From Xylaria sp. FL1777 (lineage: Eukaryota > Ascomycota > Sordariomycetes > Xylariales > Xylariaceae), in NCBI GenBank assembly GCA_022578965.1, contig MU400560.1, forward strand, positions 186,001-250,000: a DNA stretch of 64,000 nucleotides, given 5' to 3'. The notes beneath the pieces were generated by a model. It was not told where the DNA came from, did no database searches, and saw only the letters and a list, made by a program, of their open reading frames with translations. This document shows, in pieces, positions 10,696 through 23,828 of this stretch. A program made the position numbers and the translations under genes. The number at the start of each line of letters is the position of its first letter. The first letter of the stretch is position 1.

Positions 10696-13572
10696 TGAAC
10701 CTTGGTTATAGGTTCTTGGGAATAACTGCAGCATTGTATATGCAAAACTTCTATTCACAGTGTATAGTTTAATTCATAGAATTCAGTAGGCACTATCTTT
10801 TCAAGTGTTTCCAGTTAAACTATCTGCAATGCGATGTTGGCTTGGTCGACCGGGAGAGTAGGTGTATGCTAGATTTCAAATGATAAACTGTTTATTTCTA
10901 AACGCTTTGACTTCAGTTACGTTCCCAGGTATCTCATTTGGTTCCCTTTCAACTACGAGAAATCTCGTACTTGGCAAGTAAAAAAATTTTGTTTCTAGCT
11001 ACAAATAGAACCAGATACTACAGACAAATGTCAAAGAGTAAGCATGGAAGCCTCGAAAACTAGGGACGGCCTAACATTCGTGACCCCGGAAGAGGTAATT
11101 ATAGATTCACAACGGGTTACCCCAGGTCTAAGATGCTTGGCTTACTTACGGAATCTCCACTATGTCAATCAGCTGCCAAGTTGACACTTAAATCCCTGCA
11201 ATATATATGGACCAGCCACGCGGCCTCTCTATAACTCAGCATACATAGAGAGTGAGAACCATAGTCATAAATGCGGCTGTTGCCCGTGCATATCATATCA
11301 TGTCATACGACAATACTAGGTTTCAATAAGCTGTAGTACAGATGTATATACTCATGGTACCTCTACTATTATGTTTTGATAACTCTTAGCCCTAATAGGC
11401 TCATTCATTTAAAGTGTTAAGCGATTTTAAGACAACGATCTGAGAAGAACTACAACTTACAGAGAAAATAGTTAGCTATCGAGTCGTATACTCTTTTGGG
11501 TGTGGGTAGTTATTCTTACAGTAGCCATTGCAATTTGTTGCCAAGTCGTAGTGAATATCACATGACTTCCCTAGATAATGTCTCCTAACCCCTGAATAAA
11601 TGGACCTGCCAAGGTAAATAACTAGGGTAGAAGTCAACGTGACCGTAAAAGATTCAGCTATAGGATTTGCAATCAATCTCCTCGTGATTATACATGTATG
11701 ACTCAGCTATAAAAAGTCCACGGAGATTTCTAAGTTGGGTATAGAACCAGGCTGGGCGATCTGGAGAAAAATGATGAATGGAACTCACAGATATTTGAGT
11801 TAACATATGCAAGACTCCGTCAGTGTGATACGGAAAGCGAGCATGAACCACGGCCGACGAGGCACTTGGCACAAGTGGATAGGTGATGCGGCACTACCTT
11901 GAGCAACGGCATGTGCCAACGGGTGATCCGGCGTTACGAGTACGTTTCTACGGCACATTTCATGGCATTTAGTTTGGTGATTCAGTGAAACCTAACAGGC
12001 TAATCTACCGGTAAATGTTGCGGTCGAAGGGATAAGGTTTCGTAGACCGCCTAGGACTTCTCAGGCTAAGAAAAGCAAATAGAAAACAAAATAAAGTAGC
12101 CTTATCTATCATTATTTAACTGATTTAATAAAATTAAATATGCAGTACTTCTTATGAGCATGCAGAACTACTTTATCATAACCATGGATGGCAGTAGGAA
12201 AGTATTATTTACAGTCCTTATGATATCATCTACTTACAGTAGCAAGGTAAGCTGGTGAAAGAATAATTGATGACAACAGAATACGAGGGGAAAAAAATTA
12301 GCAAAGCACCTTAGATACATAGCAGACGCCGGCATTTAATGGTAATTATCAGTACCAGGCCTTAGAGTTATAGCGACCCTTCCATGTAGAGATAGGACGT
12401 TGTATAGGAAAGTCACTATTGATTGAGTACCCAACTTTACTCCTGGGTGGCTTTTTTGAAGTTACGACTATCCTTGTGAGTACTGCTAGATACAGGTAAT
12501 GACTTAACTCATTAGTCACCTAGATATAACAAACTGCATAGATTCAAGTAAGCCACAATTCTTTAGCATGATACCGATAGGACCCTCCAGTCCCAATACC
12601 GTTATTTCCTTGGCTCGCTTAGCCATGCATGTCGGCATACCGACCCGTCTTACTGCAGCTTGACCTCTTCATGCTCGACAACAGGGATACATGCGGTGAA
12701 AAGAAAAGATGCCGCATATTTGTCAGAATTATCCAGAGCGAATCAAGTCTTGAAGCCATCACGGCGAGAGTCTCAGGCCATAGATAGTAGATCAGACGAC
12801 GTCCGCATAGATCGCAAATGTGCAGAACTAACTGAAGCCTGCACCAATCGCTCCGAAGGGAGTGGAGTAATTAAGAATTAATTCCAAGTTGCTAAACAGA
12901 TACTAGCTAGGATAATAGTGGATTATACCGGACAGCGTAAATCCGGGGCATCAAGGTTTGTCTGCCTGCTACAACTCCCCCCTGCTACCTACTTGCTAAT
13001 ATGGAACTTTGCGGCTGAGAGATGCTTCGAAGAAACGCATCTTTCCAACTAGACAGCCTAATGCAGCCTAATCTATGCAGACATGTCATGAAACTTCGTC
13101 ATATTTCATCTTACCTACCTATAGCAATGAGCTGATTTAGGTAGGCTTGGTTTTCCTTATGCATCATGCATAATACCGATTAGTTAGGCGGTAACAAGCT
13201 TTGTGGTTGGAGATCATCTGCGCTCCACCACGTCGTTGTACACTATTTTTCGCTCTCCGTGCCTGATGGAGCACGGCTCTGAGTATAAAAACGTCATACG
13301 ATATCGTGATAGGTCGACCCGATAATAGCCAAAAAGCTTCTACAAGCCTTGGAATGACGCCACTACGTCGATCATAGCGGACATGGTTGTGAACTTGGAT
13401 TATTATGTTTGAGAAATAAGAGCAGCTTGAATGAGATATTTGGAATATGTAGCAAATTTGCACTTTAAACCGTGTTGAACGGTTGACTGATTGTTTTGAT
13501 ACAACACTACAAGAAAATTTGGCACTTTTTTCGTAACTGCAAGCTAACCCGTGCATTTCGCAGAACTGCCTC
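10696..13572. other. AT-rich spacer between the GMC and P450 3' ends (tail to tail)
   Basis: Nearly 2.9 kb with no supportable gene. Frames of 60-130 codons (for example 12660-12881 + and 13164-13556 -) carry no motif and are not extended by splicing. Composition is AT-rich with many TA steps. No terminal inverted repeats or transposase remnants were recognised by eye. Confidence 0.4.
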
Positions 13573-15592
13573 CTAGGTACGCCTCTCTAGCTTGGCAAAG
13601 AAACCTTCTTGCCTGAAGAATAGAGCATTCTCGGCGGCAAACGCCTCTGGGTTCACTACCTGCATCTATTTAACAAAGCGGTTAGTAACCGCCGTAAAAA
13701 TTGTTTGCGCTTCTGCAAGACTCACCTTGTAATTCAAGACCAGAAAGGGGACAACTTTCTTCAACTCGAGGATACCAATATGTTTGCCAAGACAAACACG
13801 TCTCCCGGCTCCAAACTAAGGTGATCATTAGCGTTAGGCCACCCAATAGGAGGCCCGACAATGAGAGCTCTAAAGTAATGTGACCTACCGTGAGAAGCAT
13901 CTGCTCGAGTTTCTTTCGGTACACGTCGCCCCCTGTCAGCCACCGTTCAGGATTCCAAGCATCAGGGTTCGGCCCAAACGTTCCTTCATGCCGGTTAGTG
14001 ACCCAGGGGTTGCCGCCAACCACAGTCCCTGCAGGGAGGTACGTCCCGAGTACTTCGATTCCACCCGCCGGGACGACTCTTTCAAAGTGGAAGGAGAATG
14101 GAGGGTGTAGGCGAATTCCCTCCTGCACGCAAGCATCAAGGTAAGGCAGATTGGAAACCTCGGCCCACTTCGGATATGGCATTGAGACACCCGCGCCAGA
14201 CAGTTCTTTGTAGAGCTCTTGAAGAGTGTCAGGGTTGCAGAGTAAGTTGTCTGCCTTGTAATTAGTTACTGCGGCTGATGGAAGGATAATTACCTGGAAT
14301 TTTCCGGAATAGGTACTCCTGAGTCCCGCCACCAGATATTGAACTTACTGCGAGGCGTTAGTATCAGAACACATGGTTGGATGCCGATAGGAAGCCAAAC
14401 AAGAAAGATAGGGAGACATACCACATTACAGTCCGTATTACTGTCGCAGTTGAATCAGATCCTGCAAGGACATTGGAAAACATCCATGCAGTCGGAGCCC
14501 TATCAAGTTAGTTTTTCTTCGCCTAGAAAAAAGAGCATTTGGGAAACTGTACCATGGTGGGAGGTCAGGATTGTCTTCCTTGGCTGCGAGAAAATGATCT
14601 AGGAAATCCACGTGCCGAGACTTTGAGATGGCTGTGCTACTTAAGGATTTCCCTCTTGTTCCGGTGCCATTGCTCCTCTCTAGAAGCCTCTCTTTAAGAA
14701 CGGTATCAATGAAGCCAATAATCGCCATGCCACCTGTCTTGCGAAAGGCGCGGACGAATCTGTTGCGGCTCACAATAGGATCAGCCCATGTTATTTGCGT
14801 AACCTGCACAGCTTTTAGTTGAAGTCGGGATTTTAGAACTTTAGGGAACTCACTGCTGCGCTCCCACTCCAATGACTCCAGATAGCGGCCAATATTCCAT
14901 GGACGTCTTGACCTTTTTCTAAGAAGCCGTATCTCTTTGAGAAGGTCAACGTGCCCATTACGTCAAATGCGAAGTATTGTAGGTAATTTCCAAAATTGAA
15001 CGATGCCCCAGTGCCAGAGAATTTCTTATCCAATTGCTCTCCTAGGTACACGAGCACCTCATCTACTAAGGGTTCAAATGTGACTGTGTTCGTTAAGGAG
15101 TAGAGAGGAGCTATGGGGCTTTTCAGATGCTTGTGTAATACCTCATCTTGTGTATTGAAAACGACCTTCAATCCGTTATTATCGCGTGAGTATGGCCGCA
15201 GAGTTGCGTAGAGGTCGCTCTGTTTGCCCGCATGGTCAATCAATGAGACCGATAGACTCTGTGTTATCATATCTCACCTTGGGGAAACCCGGCCGCGTGG
15301 GATAAAGAATTGGTATAGCCTCAGGATTGCTGATGGAAACCATATTTGGTCCCATTCGAACAACCTCGCCATATTTCTGGTGTAGCTGTTTATGGTAATT
15401 TTGACTTTGACCAGTTTTCACCCAGAACACACGCGGGAGATTTGTCAAGCTGGGAAGTAGAGGGCCAGGAATGTGACGCAAACGAAACCATGAGATAAAC
15501 GAGCTAAGAACGAATGTCAGGACGAATGCCCCAATAATAGGGGCTAGAAGGTGCTTTACGACCCCGAGGTCGAGATCAGACAAAATAGCCAT
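13573..15592 (-). CDS. Cytochrome P450 monooxygenase (pisatin-demethylase-like), cluster tailoring enzyme
   Basis: Seven exons on the minus strand: 15592-15278, 15219-14854, 14803-14553, 14499-14418, 14254-13889, 13815-13726 and 13665-13573 (520 residues in this model). A heme-thiolate monooxygenase, probably ER-anchored by an N-terminal hydrophobic helix (about residues 14-36), followed by the proline hinge [11 protein letters not shown]. The I-helix has AGSDST (323-328), the K-helix EGIR (383-386, ExxR), the PERF-like region NPERWL, and the heme loop [10 protein letters not shown] with Cys468 as axial ligand. The sequence style ([32 protein letters not shown]) is that of the fungal pisatin demethylase-like group. 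The one weak point is the junction after exon 4: the strong GTATGT donor is out of phase with any good acceptor, so the model uses a GTCTCC donor two codon positions on. The gene is divergent from the PKS, suggesting co-regulation. Confidence 0.85.
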
Positions 15593-16718
15593 CTTCGCTT
15601 CTTCAACTTGTTGCAGATCGTTACTGGCTAATTTTGTTGGTGGAATTGTAGTAGCCTCTGTACCGGCAACAGAGGGTCCTTCAATGGAATATACAGTGTG
15701 TGCAATCTGTGTTGTATAGTAGACTTATCCGAATTGGCTGAAGTGTGAAGCTATCTAGAAGGGTTAGACATAGTGGCTGCAGTATACAATGGAAGTAAGG
15801 GGTGAAAACCCTCGCTTTTCCTCTGAGCACGTGACGCTACAAGACTGACTGTGGTACTCTAGTCTGAATACCTAGGTAAACAGGAGGTTGTTTATTAAGG
15901 TGTGGATTCGGAGAGTGAAACCGCATGAGAACACTAGAGAAATTGCCTTGATCGGCGTTTTGCGGTCGGTAGGCTTGATCCACAGAGAATACTTATCAAG
16001 ACTAGCTAGCAGTTTTCAACGTCATATCGGAGATTGATGATCCGAGCTTACGGTTTGTTGTCCCTGCAGAAACGTTAAATACACCTGCACTTAGCTAAGG
16101 GCGAAAGGAAAGAGAAGAAGTAGCCAAGGAAATCCACATAATATCTCCAGATGTGAGCCAAATACATGTAGAGTACCTACATCCTGTAGCTTCATGCATG
16201 CATAGTATTTCAATATGATAGATAGCGTACATTGGGCGGTCCTAAAGCGTAGAGCGGAATCACATGAATCTGTAGCTAGCCGCTAATGTTGATAGTGATA
16301 CAATTTGATAATTACGATCAAGGGTGTCAAGAATCTAGGTCTACCTTGAAAAGTTATACGCAATGTACTCGATGACCGTATAGACAACCGCTTTGACAAT
16401 CTGCGAAGTTGATGCACGGCTGAGCACATGTAGCACCTATGTATTCTCGGCCACCGTAGGCCTTGGCTTAACATATCGAAGCAGTGATCTACGTATCAAA
16501 GTATCAGATGTAAAATATAACTTCAGAGATAAGTTAATGAGGATGACGCGGTCTTATGGATCATAGAGGCTCTATCCCTGGGCGTATAAGTTGAAACATA
16601 TATGAAGAATGTTGGTACACCAAACTCGCCCGTAACTTCTTAATATATTGTATTATTCAACATTGTATGCAATCTTGTCTTTTTTCCTCGCATTACATCA
16701 TAAGACGTTCAACCCAAA
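15593..16718. promoter_or_regulatory. Divergent promoter between P450 and NR-PKS
   Basis: A 1.1-kb intergenic stretch with the P450 start at one end and the PKS start at the other, so it must hold both promoters. No protein-coding frame is supported. Two inverted CGG/CCG pairs of the kind bound by Zn2Cys6 factors are visible: CGG-N9-CCG at 15909-15923, and TCGG-N11-CCGA at 16027-16045 (the inner CGG-N11-CCG is at 16028-16044). Near the PKS start lies an AT-rich TATA-like stretch (TTAATATATTGTATTATTCA, 16640-16659). Binding is inference from pattern only. Confidence 0.5.
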
Positions 16719-19700
16719 ATGACGGAAGCACGCATTTCAGAGTCTACTTACGTCTTGTTCGGCCCAGTTACCACCTCCTGGAACTCTGAAGATCTTCAAG
16801 AACTACAAACTTTGTTACAGCAGAATCCCGTACTTGTGTTTCTTCGCCGAGCACTTACAGATCTTCCATCTCTCTTGTCAGGTCTTCAGACTAAGGAAAT
16901 TTCACATTTTGTCGCAAAGCTAGAGCACCTCCAAGAGCTTGCCGACTTTGCTTTAGGACGAAGTATCCTAGATGTTACAGCTCTTTCAAATGTCCATCTA
17001 GCGCCACTAACAGTCATATATCAAGCTTTAGAGTTCGTACGCTCTGCGGGCCTGCTAGAACGCACCCCCGATAGCGAGGCTCTATGGAACCTACCAAAAA
17101 TCGAAGGTGTCCAAGGCTTCTGCCTCGGATTTCTCTCCGCTACAGCAATAGCTTCATCAAAGAACTGGGAAGAGTTCGAAGAAAACTTCTCGACAAGTAT
17201 ACGATTAGCTGCATGTATTGGAGCAGTTGTCGAGGCTGATCTTCAGTCTCGCACAGACGGCCTAAAGTCTTTTTCGATTCGTTGGAAGACTGATACAGCG
17301 AGAATCCAGGCTGATACTTGTCTAGATTCATTCTCTGATGTATGTTATGCGATTTTTCACACCAATTATCAGATGCTAATACTATGCTATAGACTTTGAT
17401 TTCGTGTGTCACCGATGAAAAGAGCGTCACAGTTACAGTGCCAGGGCCAAATGTAACTGAGTACACCCAACAACTCAGCCAATTCGGTGTTACTGCAAAA
17501 GATATTTGCCTGAACGGCGCATACCACAGCGAAAGACACACCGAGGCTGCGGAGGCTCTTATTCGCATGATAAGAGGTCAAGAGGAGCTCCAGCTGCAAT
17601 ATAGGGGTAAACTTGTTTACCCCCTGAAATCTAACGCCAATGCTCAGACGATAGAGTCTGAACCTCTTCACGAGGTGGCCCTGAGGACCATACTATGTAA
17701 CAAAGCTCACTGGTACCAAGTTGTGAAAAGCAGTTTGGATTCCATTCAGAACACTACTGTTCAGCCGTTCCCCATTGGTAAGGGATCTTTCGTCCCTAGA
17801 GCAATCGCCAAGAGCAATAATGTTACTCCCTCACCCGAAGCGGCGGAAGCTCAAGCTCCTGAGATCGACGATCGTTGGACAGACGAAATAGCAGTCATTG
17901 GAATGGCTTGCCGTTACCCCTCCGCCGACTCACCAAGCGAATTCTGGGATATGCTCTGCGAGGGTAAGATCAGCCTAGGCAAGATTTCTCCCGCCCGCTT
18001 CGATCCTGCGGGCTGCAAAGACCGTGCGAAGAATCTGGAGTACTGGGGAAACTTCTTCAAAGACGACGTTGTTGGCGCATTTGATCACAAATTCTTCAAC
18101 ATTTCGAGTCGTGAAGCCAAGTCCATGGACCCCCAGCAACGACTTGCGCTCCAGGTCGCCTACGAGGCTTTAGAGTCCTCAGGGTATTATCGAAATAGCC
18201 CTAGGTCCAAAGACGTAGGGTGCTACATTGGCGTTCTCTCTGTAGACTACGAAGATAATGTGGAATCCGAGGACGCTACCGCATTCTCTGCTCTTGGTAC
18301 GCTGAGGGCATTCGTTAGCGGGAGAGTTAGCCATCAGTTTGGCCTGACCGGTCCCTCCGTTACCGTTGACACGGCTTGCTCATCTGCCGCTGTCGCCATT
18401 CATACGGCTTGCCAAGTGAGTTGTCATTAATACCCCTTTATCTTATATAATACATACGCTGATATTTCCATTAGTCACTGTTGACTAAGGATTGTTCAAT
18501 GGCATTGGCTGGCGGAGTCAATGTTATCACGAGCCCCTCGATGTTCCAGAATCTTGCTGGGGCATCATTCCTTAGCCCAACAGGGGCTTCGAAGGCCTTT
18601 GATGCATCGGCTAACGGCTATTGCCGTGGCGAGGGCGCTGGTATCCTAGTGTTGAAGCGCCTATCTACTGCAATTGCAGATGGTGACCTAGTACTAGGTG
18701 TAATCGCCGGCTCAGCCGTGAATCAAGGAGACAATTGCAGTGCCATACAGGTGCCGCACTCAGGATCCCAGAATCAGCTTTATCAGCAAGCACTATCTCG
18801 GGGTGCCGTGAATGCGAGCGACGTCACATATGTAGAAGCACATGGGACAGGTTAGCATAAGGCACATCTTTCTTCTATAATAGACTTTGCTAATGGTTTC
18901 CAAGGCACTGCTGTGGGTGATCCAATCGAGTACGAGAGTGTTAAGATGACGTTCGATGATACTGGTGCCCAAAATGAATTGTATCTTGGCTCCGTCAAAG
19001 ATAACTTTGGTCATACGGAATCGGCTTCTGGGGTTGCTGGCCTTATCAAATGCCTTCTCATGATTGAGCATGGCATCATCCCAAAACAAGCTGGGTTCTC
19101 TCGCCTAAACCCTAAAATTAACCCTTCTAAGAGAATTGTTATTCCGCAGAGAAATCTGGACTGGCAAGGACCTCATGTAGCACTCATCGCTAACTATGGT
19201 GCCGCTGGTAGCAATGCCGCCATCGTGCTGCGCGAGCTCGGCTCACCATCAGACCAGAAGACCACCAGTCAGGATATTATCTATTCTCAGGCTTACCCAG
19301 TGTTACTGTCAGCTAAGTCCAAAGAGAGCCTGTGCTTGTATCTGACTGCTCTCAAAAACTGGCTATCCGGGCACGCCGAAGCTTCATTCGCGGACGTCAC
19401 CTTCAACATCTCACGCAGGCAGAACACTGATTTTCAACATAGGGTTGCGGTCACAGCTACAAGCAATGAATATCTTGTTGAAAAGCTGCAAACAATCTCA
19501 TCATCAAGTTTTGAGGCGAATCCCAGTCGCAGAAAACCAGTAATCATGTGTTTCGGCGGCCAAAATGGGCGCACGGTAACCCTTTCGGAACACCTCTACA
19601 ATAGCTCCAAATTGTTGAAGACCTACATGGTGAGTAAATTACTACTAAATCAACTGCTCTATGTAGAATACAGTGAGAACTAACAATTCGTGTCTATAGG

Positions 19701-22700
19701 ATCGATGTGACGCAGCTTGCCGTACCCTGGGACTAGATAGTATTTTCCCCAAAGTATTCCAAGACACGCCCGTGGATGACATCGTTTCTCTCCATTGCAT
19801 GCTATTCGCCGTCCAATACTCGACGGCAAGAGCCTGGATTGAAAGTGGCGTCGAAGTAGACACTCTACTAGGACATAGCTTTGGACAGCTAACAGCACTG
19901 GCAGTAGCAGGATCTATTGCCTTGAAAGATGCTTTGACACTTATTTCGGGGCGTGCTCGCCTGTTACGGGAGAAGTGCGCTCACGATAGTGGTCAGATGG
20001 TTTCTCTGGAATGTGACAATAACGATCTAGACTCAGTCATCAAGTCTGTCAACTCCAAGACCGAGTGCCACGTCGAGATTGCTTGTTATAACGGACCCAA
20101 CAGCTTCGTAGTTGGGGGCAACACATTGTCTACCAAGACACTGCAGGATGAATGCGCAACCCTTAGCATCAAGTCACGACCTCTTGAGAATACTCATGCC
20201 TACCACACTCATACAATCGATCCAATTATTCCTGAGCTCAAGAAGATTGCGGAATCAATCCGGATGCGGCAACCAAGCATCAGAATTGAAACTTGCTCTG
20301 AGGGTGGCGCATGGCAGAACGTCACTGCAGAGCTTATTGCCTCGCACTCTCGCCATCCTGTGTACTTCAATGATGCGATACAAAGAATCCATCAAAGATC
20401 GAAGTCGGCCATTTGGCTTGAGGCAGGATCCGGTTCATTCATTGTGCCAATGGCTCGGCGAGCTCTATCCGCTGCTGCGAAAGCAGACAACGTCTTCATA
20501 CCCGTAGATCTCGGCTCTGAAACTGCCATGACCAATCTCTCACAAGCGACATGTGAGCTATGGAAAGCTGGCTCGTCCGCTCAATTCTGGCACTTCCACA
20601 AGATCCAGTATTGTGACTGGAAGTATATGAGCGTTCCTCATTACCAATTCGAGAAGTCGCGCCATTGGATTGAATACAAGCCGAGCGCTCGGGGAGTTAG
20701 GATCCCAGAGACGACTGAACCGGTGCACTCTAACGGCCCTCTCCTGAACCCTATTTCCGGGTCGCTCCATGAGGGAAGCGCTACATTCGAAGTAAATACA
20801 TCTCACTTCACCTTTCAATTGGCGGTAAATGGCCATTCTGTCGGAGGCCAGAGGGTCTGCCCCTCTTCAACGTATATTGAGATAGCTACCGCGGCAGTTA
20901 AATCCGTGACTGGCAGCAAGGGACAGCAATGGCTACCCAGAGTGGAAGACCTGTTCATCGGGACGCCTTTCAAGTTGGGCACAACTCAGCCTCTTCGGGT
21001 ATCTTTGACCAAGAAGCATGACAGGGCTTGGACTTTCCGGATCTTCAGCGGAGAGGGAGCTGCGGTTCATACAGGTGGTCTTGTCAGGTTGGTTTCCGCC
21101 GAGGATCCTTTGACAGAAGAGCGCTTGAGACTGATCAAGCGGCTCACTGGACATGTCACAGTTGGCCACTTTGAGAGTTCCCAGGTTTCTTCTGTTAGTG
21201 GACCAATGGTCTACGAACTTCTTACCAACATAATTGATCATGCTCCCTACTACCGCGGGGTACAATCGATTGCTGCTTCAGACCATCACGCTTTAGGCAC
21301 CGTTTCTCTCTCGCAGAACATCTTCTTAAAAACAGACACGCTTACATGCGACTCTATGGCACTCGAGAACTTTTTGCTGATTCCAACTATCCAACTCAAC
21401 TGTCTTTCAACAAATCGGCCCGAGGAAGGAATTTTCATATGTGTCCACATTGAAGAGATTGTTTTCTCTAGAGAATTCCTTTCCGATATAAAGGGTAGCC
21501 AATCCTGGACGGTATATTCTAAACATGAGATTGGTGACAATAACAGCTATGTGGCTGACATCTTCGTCTATGATACACAGTCCAGGGAGGTTGCCGTTGT
21601 CATTATGGGTGCGACCTTCCAATGTGTCCAGCGGAAAGGCCTTAACGCTGCCCGAGCCATCGTGAAACAAGTTGAGACAGAGTCAGTGGAGTTGTCTAGA
21701 GATATAAATGATGGTTATTCCGACGAAGAATCCCCAATTGAAACTGTCGTTGATGAGCAAGAACAAGCCCTACAGCCAGTAGCTTCTGAGAGCCCAACAC
21801 TAGGACGGGTACAGGAGATGTTGGCTGAGGTCATGGAAATTCCTCTCAGCGAGATCATTCTAACATCTACCTTTGATGATATTGGCATCGACTCGCTGAT
21901 GGTCACCGAGGTAGTTGCCGAGATCAATAAACGATTCAATACAACAATTGGACAGGCTGAGTTCAATGAATTGTCTGACGTACGGTCGTTGTGTGTATTT
22001 ATCGACGGTGGCGAGGACCTCAGTCGGGAGACCGAGGATGAGAAGCCCTTTGTGCAGAGCTCATTTGCTAAGGTCTGTCAGAAGAAGTTCTTGGAAAACC
22101 GTTCAATCACTCAGTATGTAGAAGAGACCGGATTTACTAACTTCTTCCGCGACGTCTTCCCATTGCAAATGGACCTCGTCATCGCTTACATCGTTGAAGC
22201 GTTCGCATCCCTGGGTTGCTCACCTGCTCAGCTACGAGAGGGCGAGAAGGCCAAGCCCTTCAAGTTTGTCCCTCAGCACGCGAAGCTCGTGGCTGAATTG
22301 TACGATATAATGATTCAGTTTGGCATCTTCACGGCAGAAGACGGGGGTTACGTCCGCACGGCGAAACCTACACCTGCTGAGTCCGCCTTAACTCTACACG
22401 AACGTCTCCTCAAATACTCGGTACATGAATCTGAGACTAAGCTCTTGTACTGCACCGCCCATCGGCTAGCAGACTGCTTGTCCGGCGCTGTCGACCCTAT
22501 AGCCCTCATGTTCAAGAACTCAGGCTCTCGTGCCCTATGGGAGAACGTATACACCGATTCACCCATCTTCAAGATGTGCACACTCTTGTTCGCCGAGTAT
22601 CTAGTCGACGTTCTCCAGAGCACGGACCCGAGCCAGGAGATCCGTATCCTCGAACTCGGAGCCGGCACCGGCGGAACTACCAAGCACCTCATCGAACGAC

Positions 22701-23209
22701 TTGCAGCTACAGGCCGCAACTTCACCTACACATTCACGGATCTCTCGCCGTCACTGGTCGCTGCGGCGCGCAGGAGATTCTCCAAGTACCCGTTCATGAA
22801 GTTCGAGGTCATCAACATGGAGAAGGAACCCGACAAGAAGTTCCACGGCGCCTTCGACATCATCTTCGGCGCTAGCTGTATCCATGCCACAAGGGACCTA
22901 GTAGTATCGACGACCAACATTCGCAAGATGTTGCAACCGTCGGGAATGTTGTGTCTCCTCGAGCTCACTCGCAATCTTCCGTGGTTCTCACTCGTCTTCG
23001 GCTTGCTTGAGGGCTGGTGGCTCTTTGAGGATAATCGCGAGCATGTCCTGGTTCCCGAGACTCACTGGCAAGGAGAGCTGCGCAAGGCAGGGTACCAGTG
23101 GGTTGACTGGTCATCTAGCCCCCATAAGGAATCAGAGATCTATCGAGTCATTGTAGCTTCCCCGGCCAGTCCGGTAGAGGGTTACGAGGTGACGCCAGTC
23201 GAGGCATAG
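16719..23209 (+). CDS. Non-reducing polyketide synthase, SAT-KS-MAT-PT-ACP-CMeT, no release domain
   Basis: Five exons: 16719-17339, 17393-18415, 18475-18850, 18905-19629 and 19700-23209 (2084 residues). An iterative type I PKS that builds C-methylated aromatic polyketides from acyl starter, malonyl-CoA and SAM. Order: SAT with GFCLG (Cys135) and His252; KS from about residue 371 with DTACSS (Cys536), EAHGTG (His671) and NFGHTES (His710); MAT with GHSFG (Ser975); product template with NGHSVGG (His1294) and [10 protein letters not shown] (Asp1428); one ACP with GIDSL (phosphopantetheine Ser1647); C-methyltransferase with LELGAGTGG at about 1898-1906 and [14 protein letters not shown] beyond. 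The chain ends about 30 residues after the CMeT core; neither a thioesterase GxSxG domain nor a reductase domain follows, and only 619 bp separates its stop from the SDR. No ketoreductase, dehydratase or enoylreductase was seen. All key active-site residues are intact. Product unknown. Confidence 0.95.
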
Positions 23210-23828
23210 TATCAAGCGTCGGATAGTGATTGTCACATGGCAAATGGGGTAGAATTAAGCTGCGGGGGTTAGTGCAATGAAGTGCGAGAGAGACATAACT
23301 ATGCAATTAGGATTATTAGCTGATATTTTATTACTTGAACTCGGTGTTTACTATTTATCAATTTTGTTATTAAAGTAGTATCTTTTCTTGCAGTTAATTA
23401 AATTGTAGCCATAATAGCATTCTTTGACCTGCGGCTATAACAGCTGTCGTGAAACATATCAACGCGAGTGCTTCCAGTCAGTTTTACTACGTATGTTCTA
23501 GATCAACCAGGTAAGGCAAAACGTAGCTACGTAGGCTCTAGATTTGTCTAATGAGTTCGCGAACGAATTAGTTAATGAGGCACACGATACACCTCTAGGG
23601 GCCTGCGTGGCTGGAAAAGGACCGTATGGACCTCACTCAGACAAGTTTCGGTGTGTATCACACTGAATATCACGAGAAAAGAATATAGGGGTACAAGAAT
23701 GTAATTCGATGAACCATATTTTATTATCTGATCGACTGTCGCCATCCCATCCTCCGGGCCGGTAGCCCCGTATTCTAAAGTTCAGAGTCGATGCAGGGCC
23801 TTCCTGGCGGGGAACGGCGGCGTGAACT
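23210..23828. other. Convergent intergenic region, PKS 3' / SDR 3'
   Basis: AT-rich 0.6 kb that must hold the two 3' UTRs. Translation in all frames gives no thioesterase-like extension of the PKS. Nothing else is supported. Confidence 0.5.
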
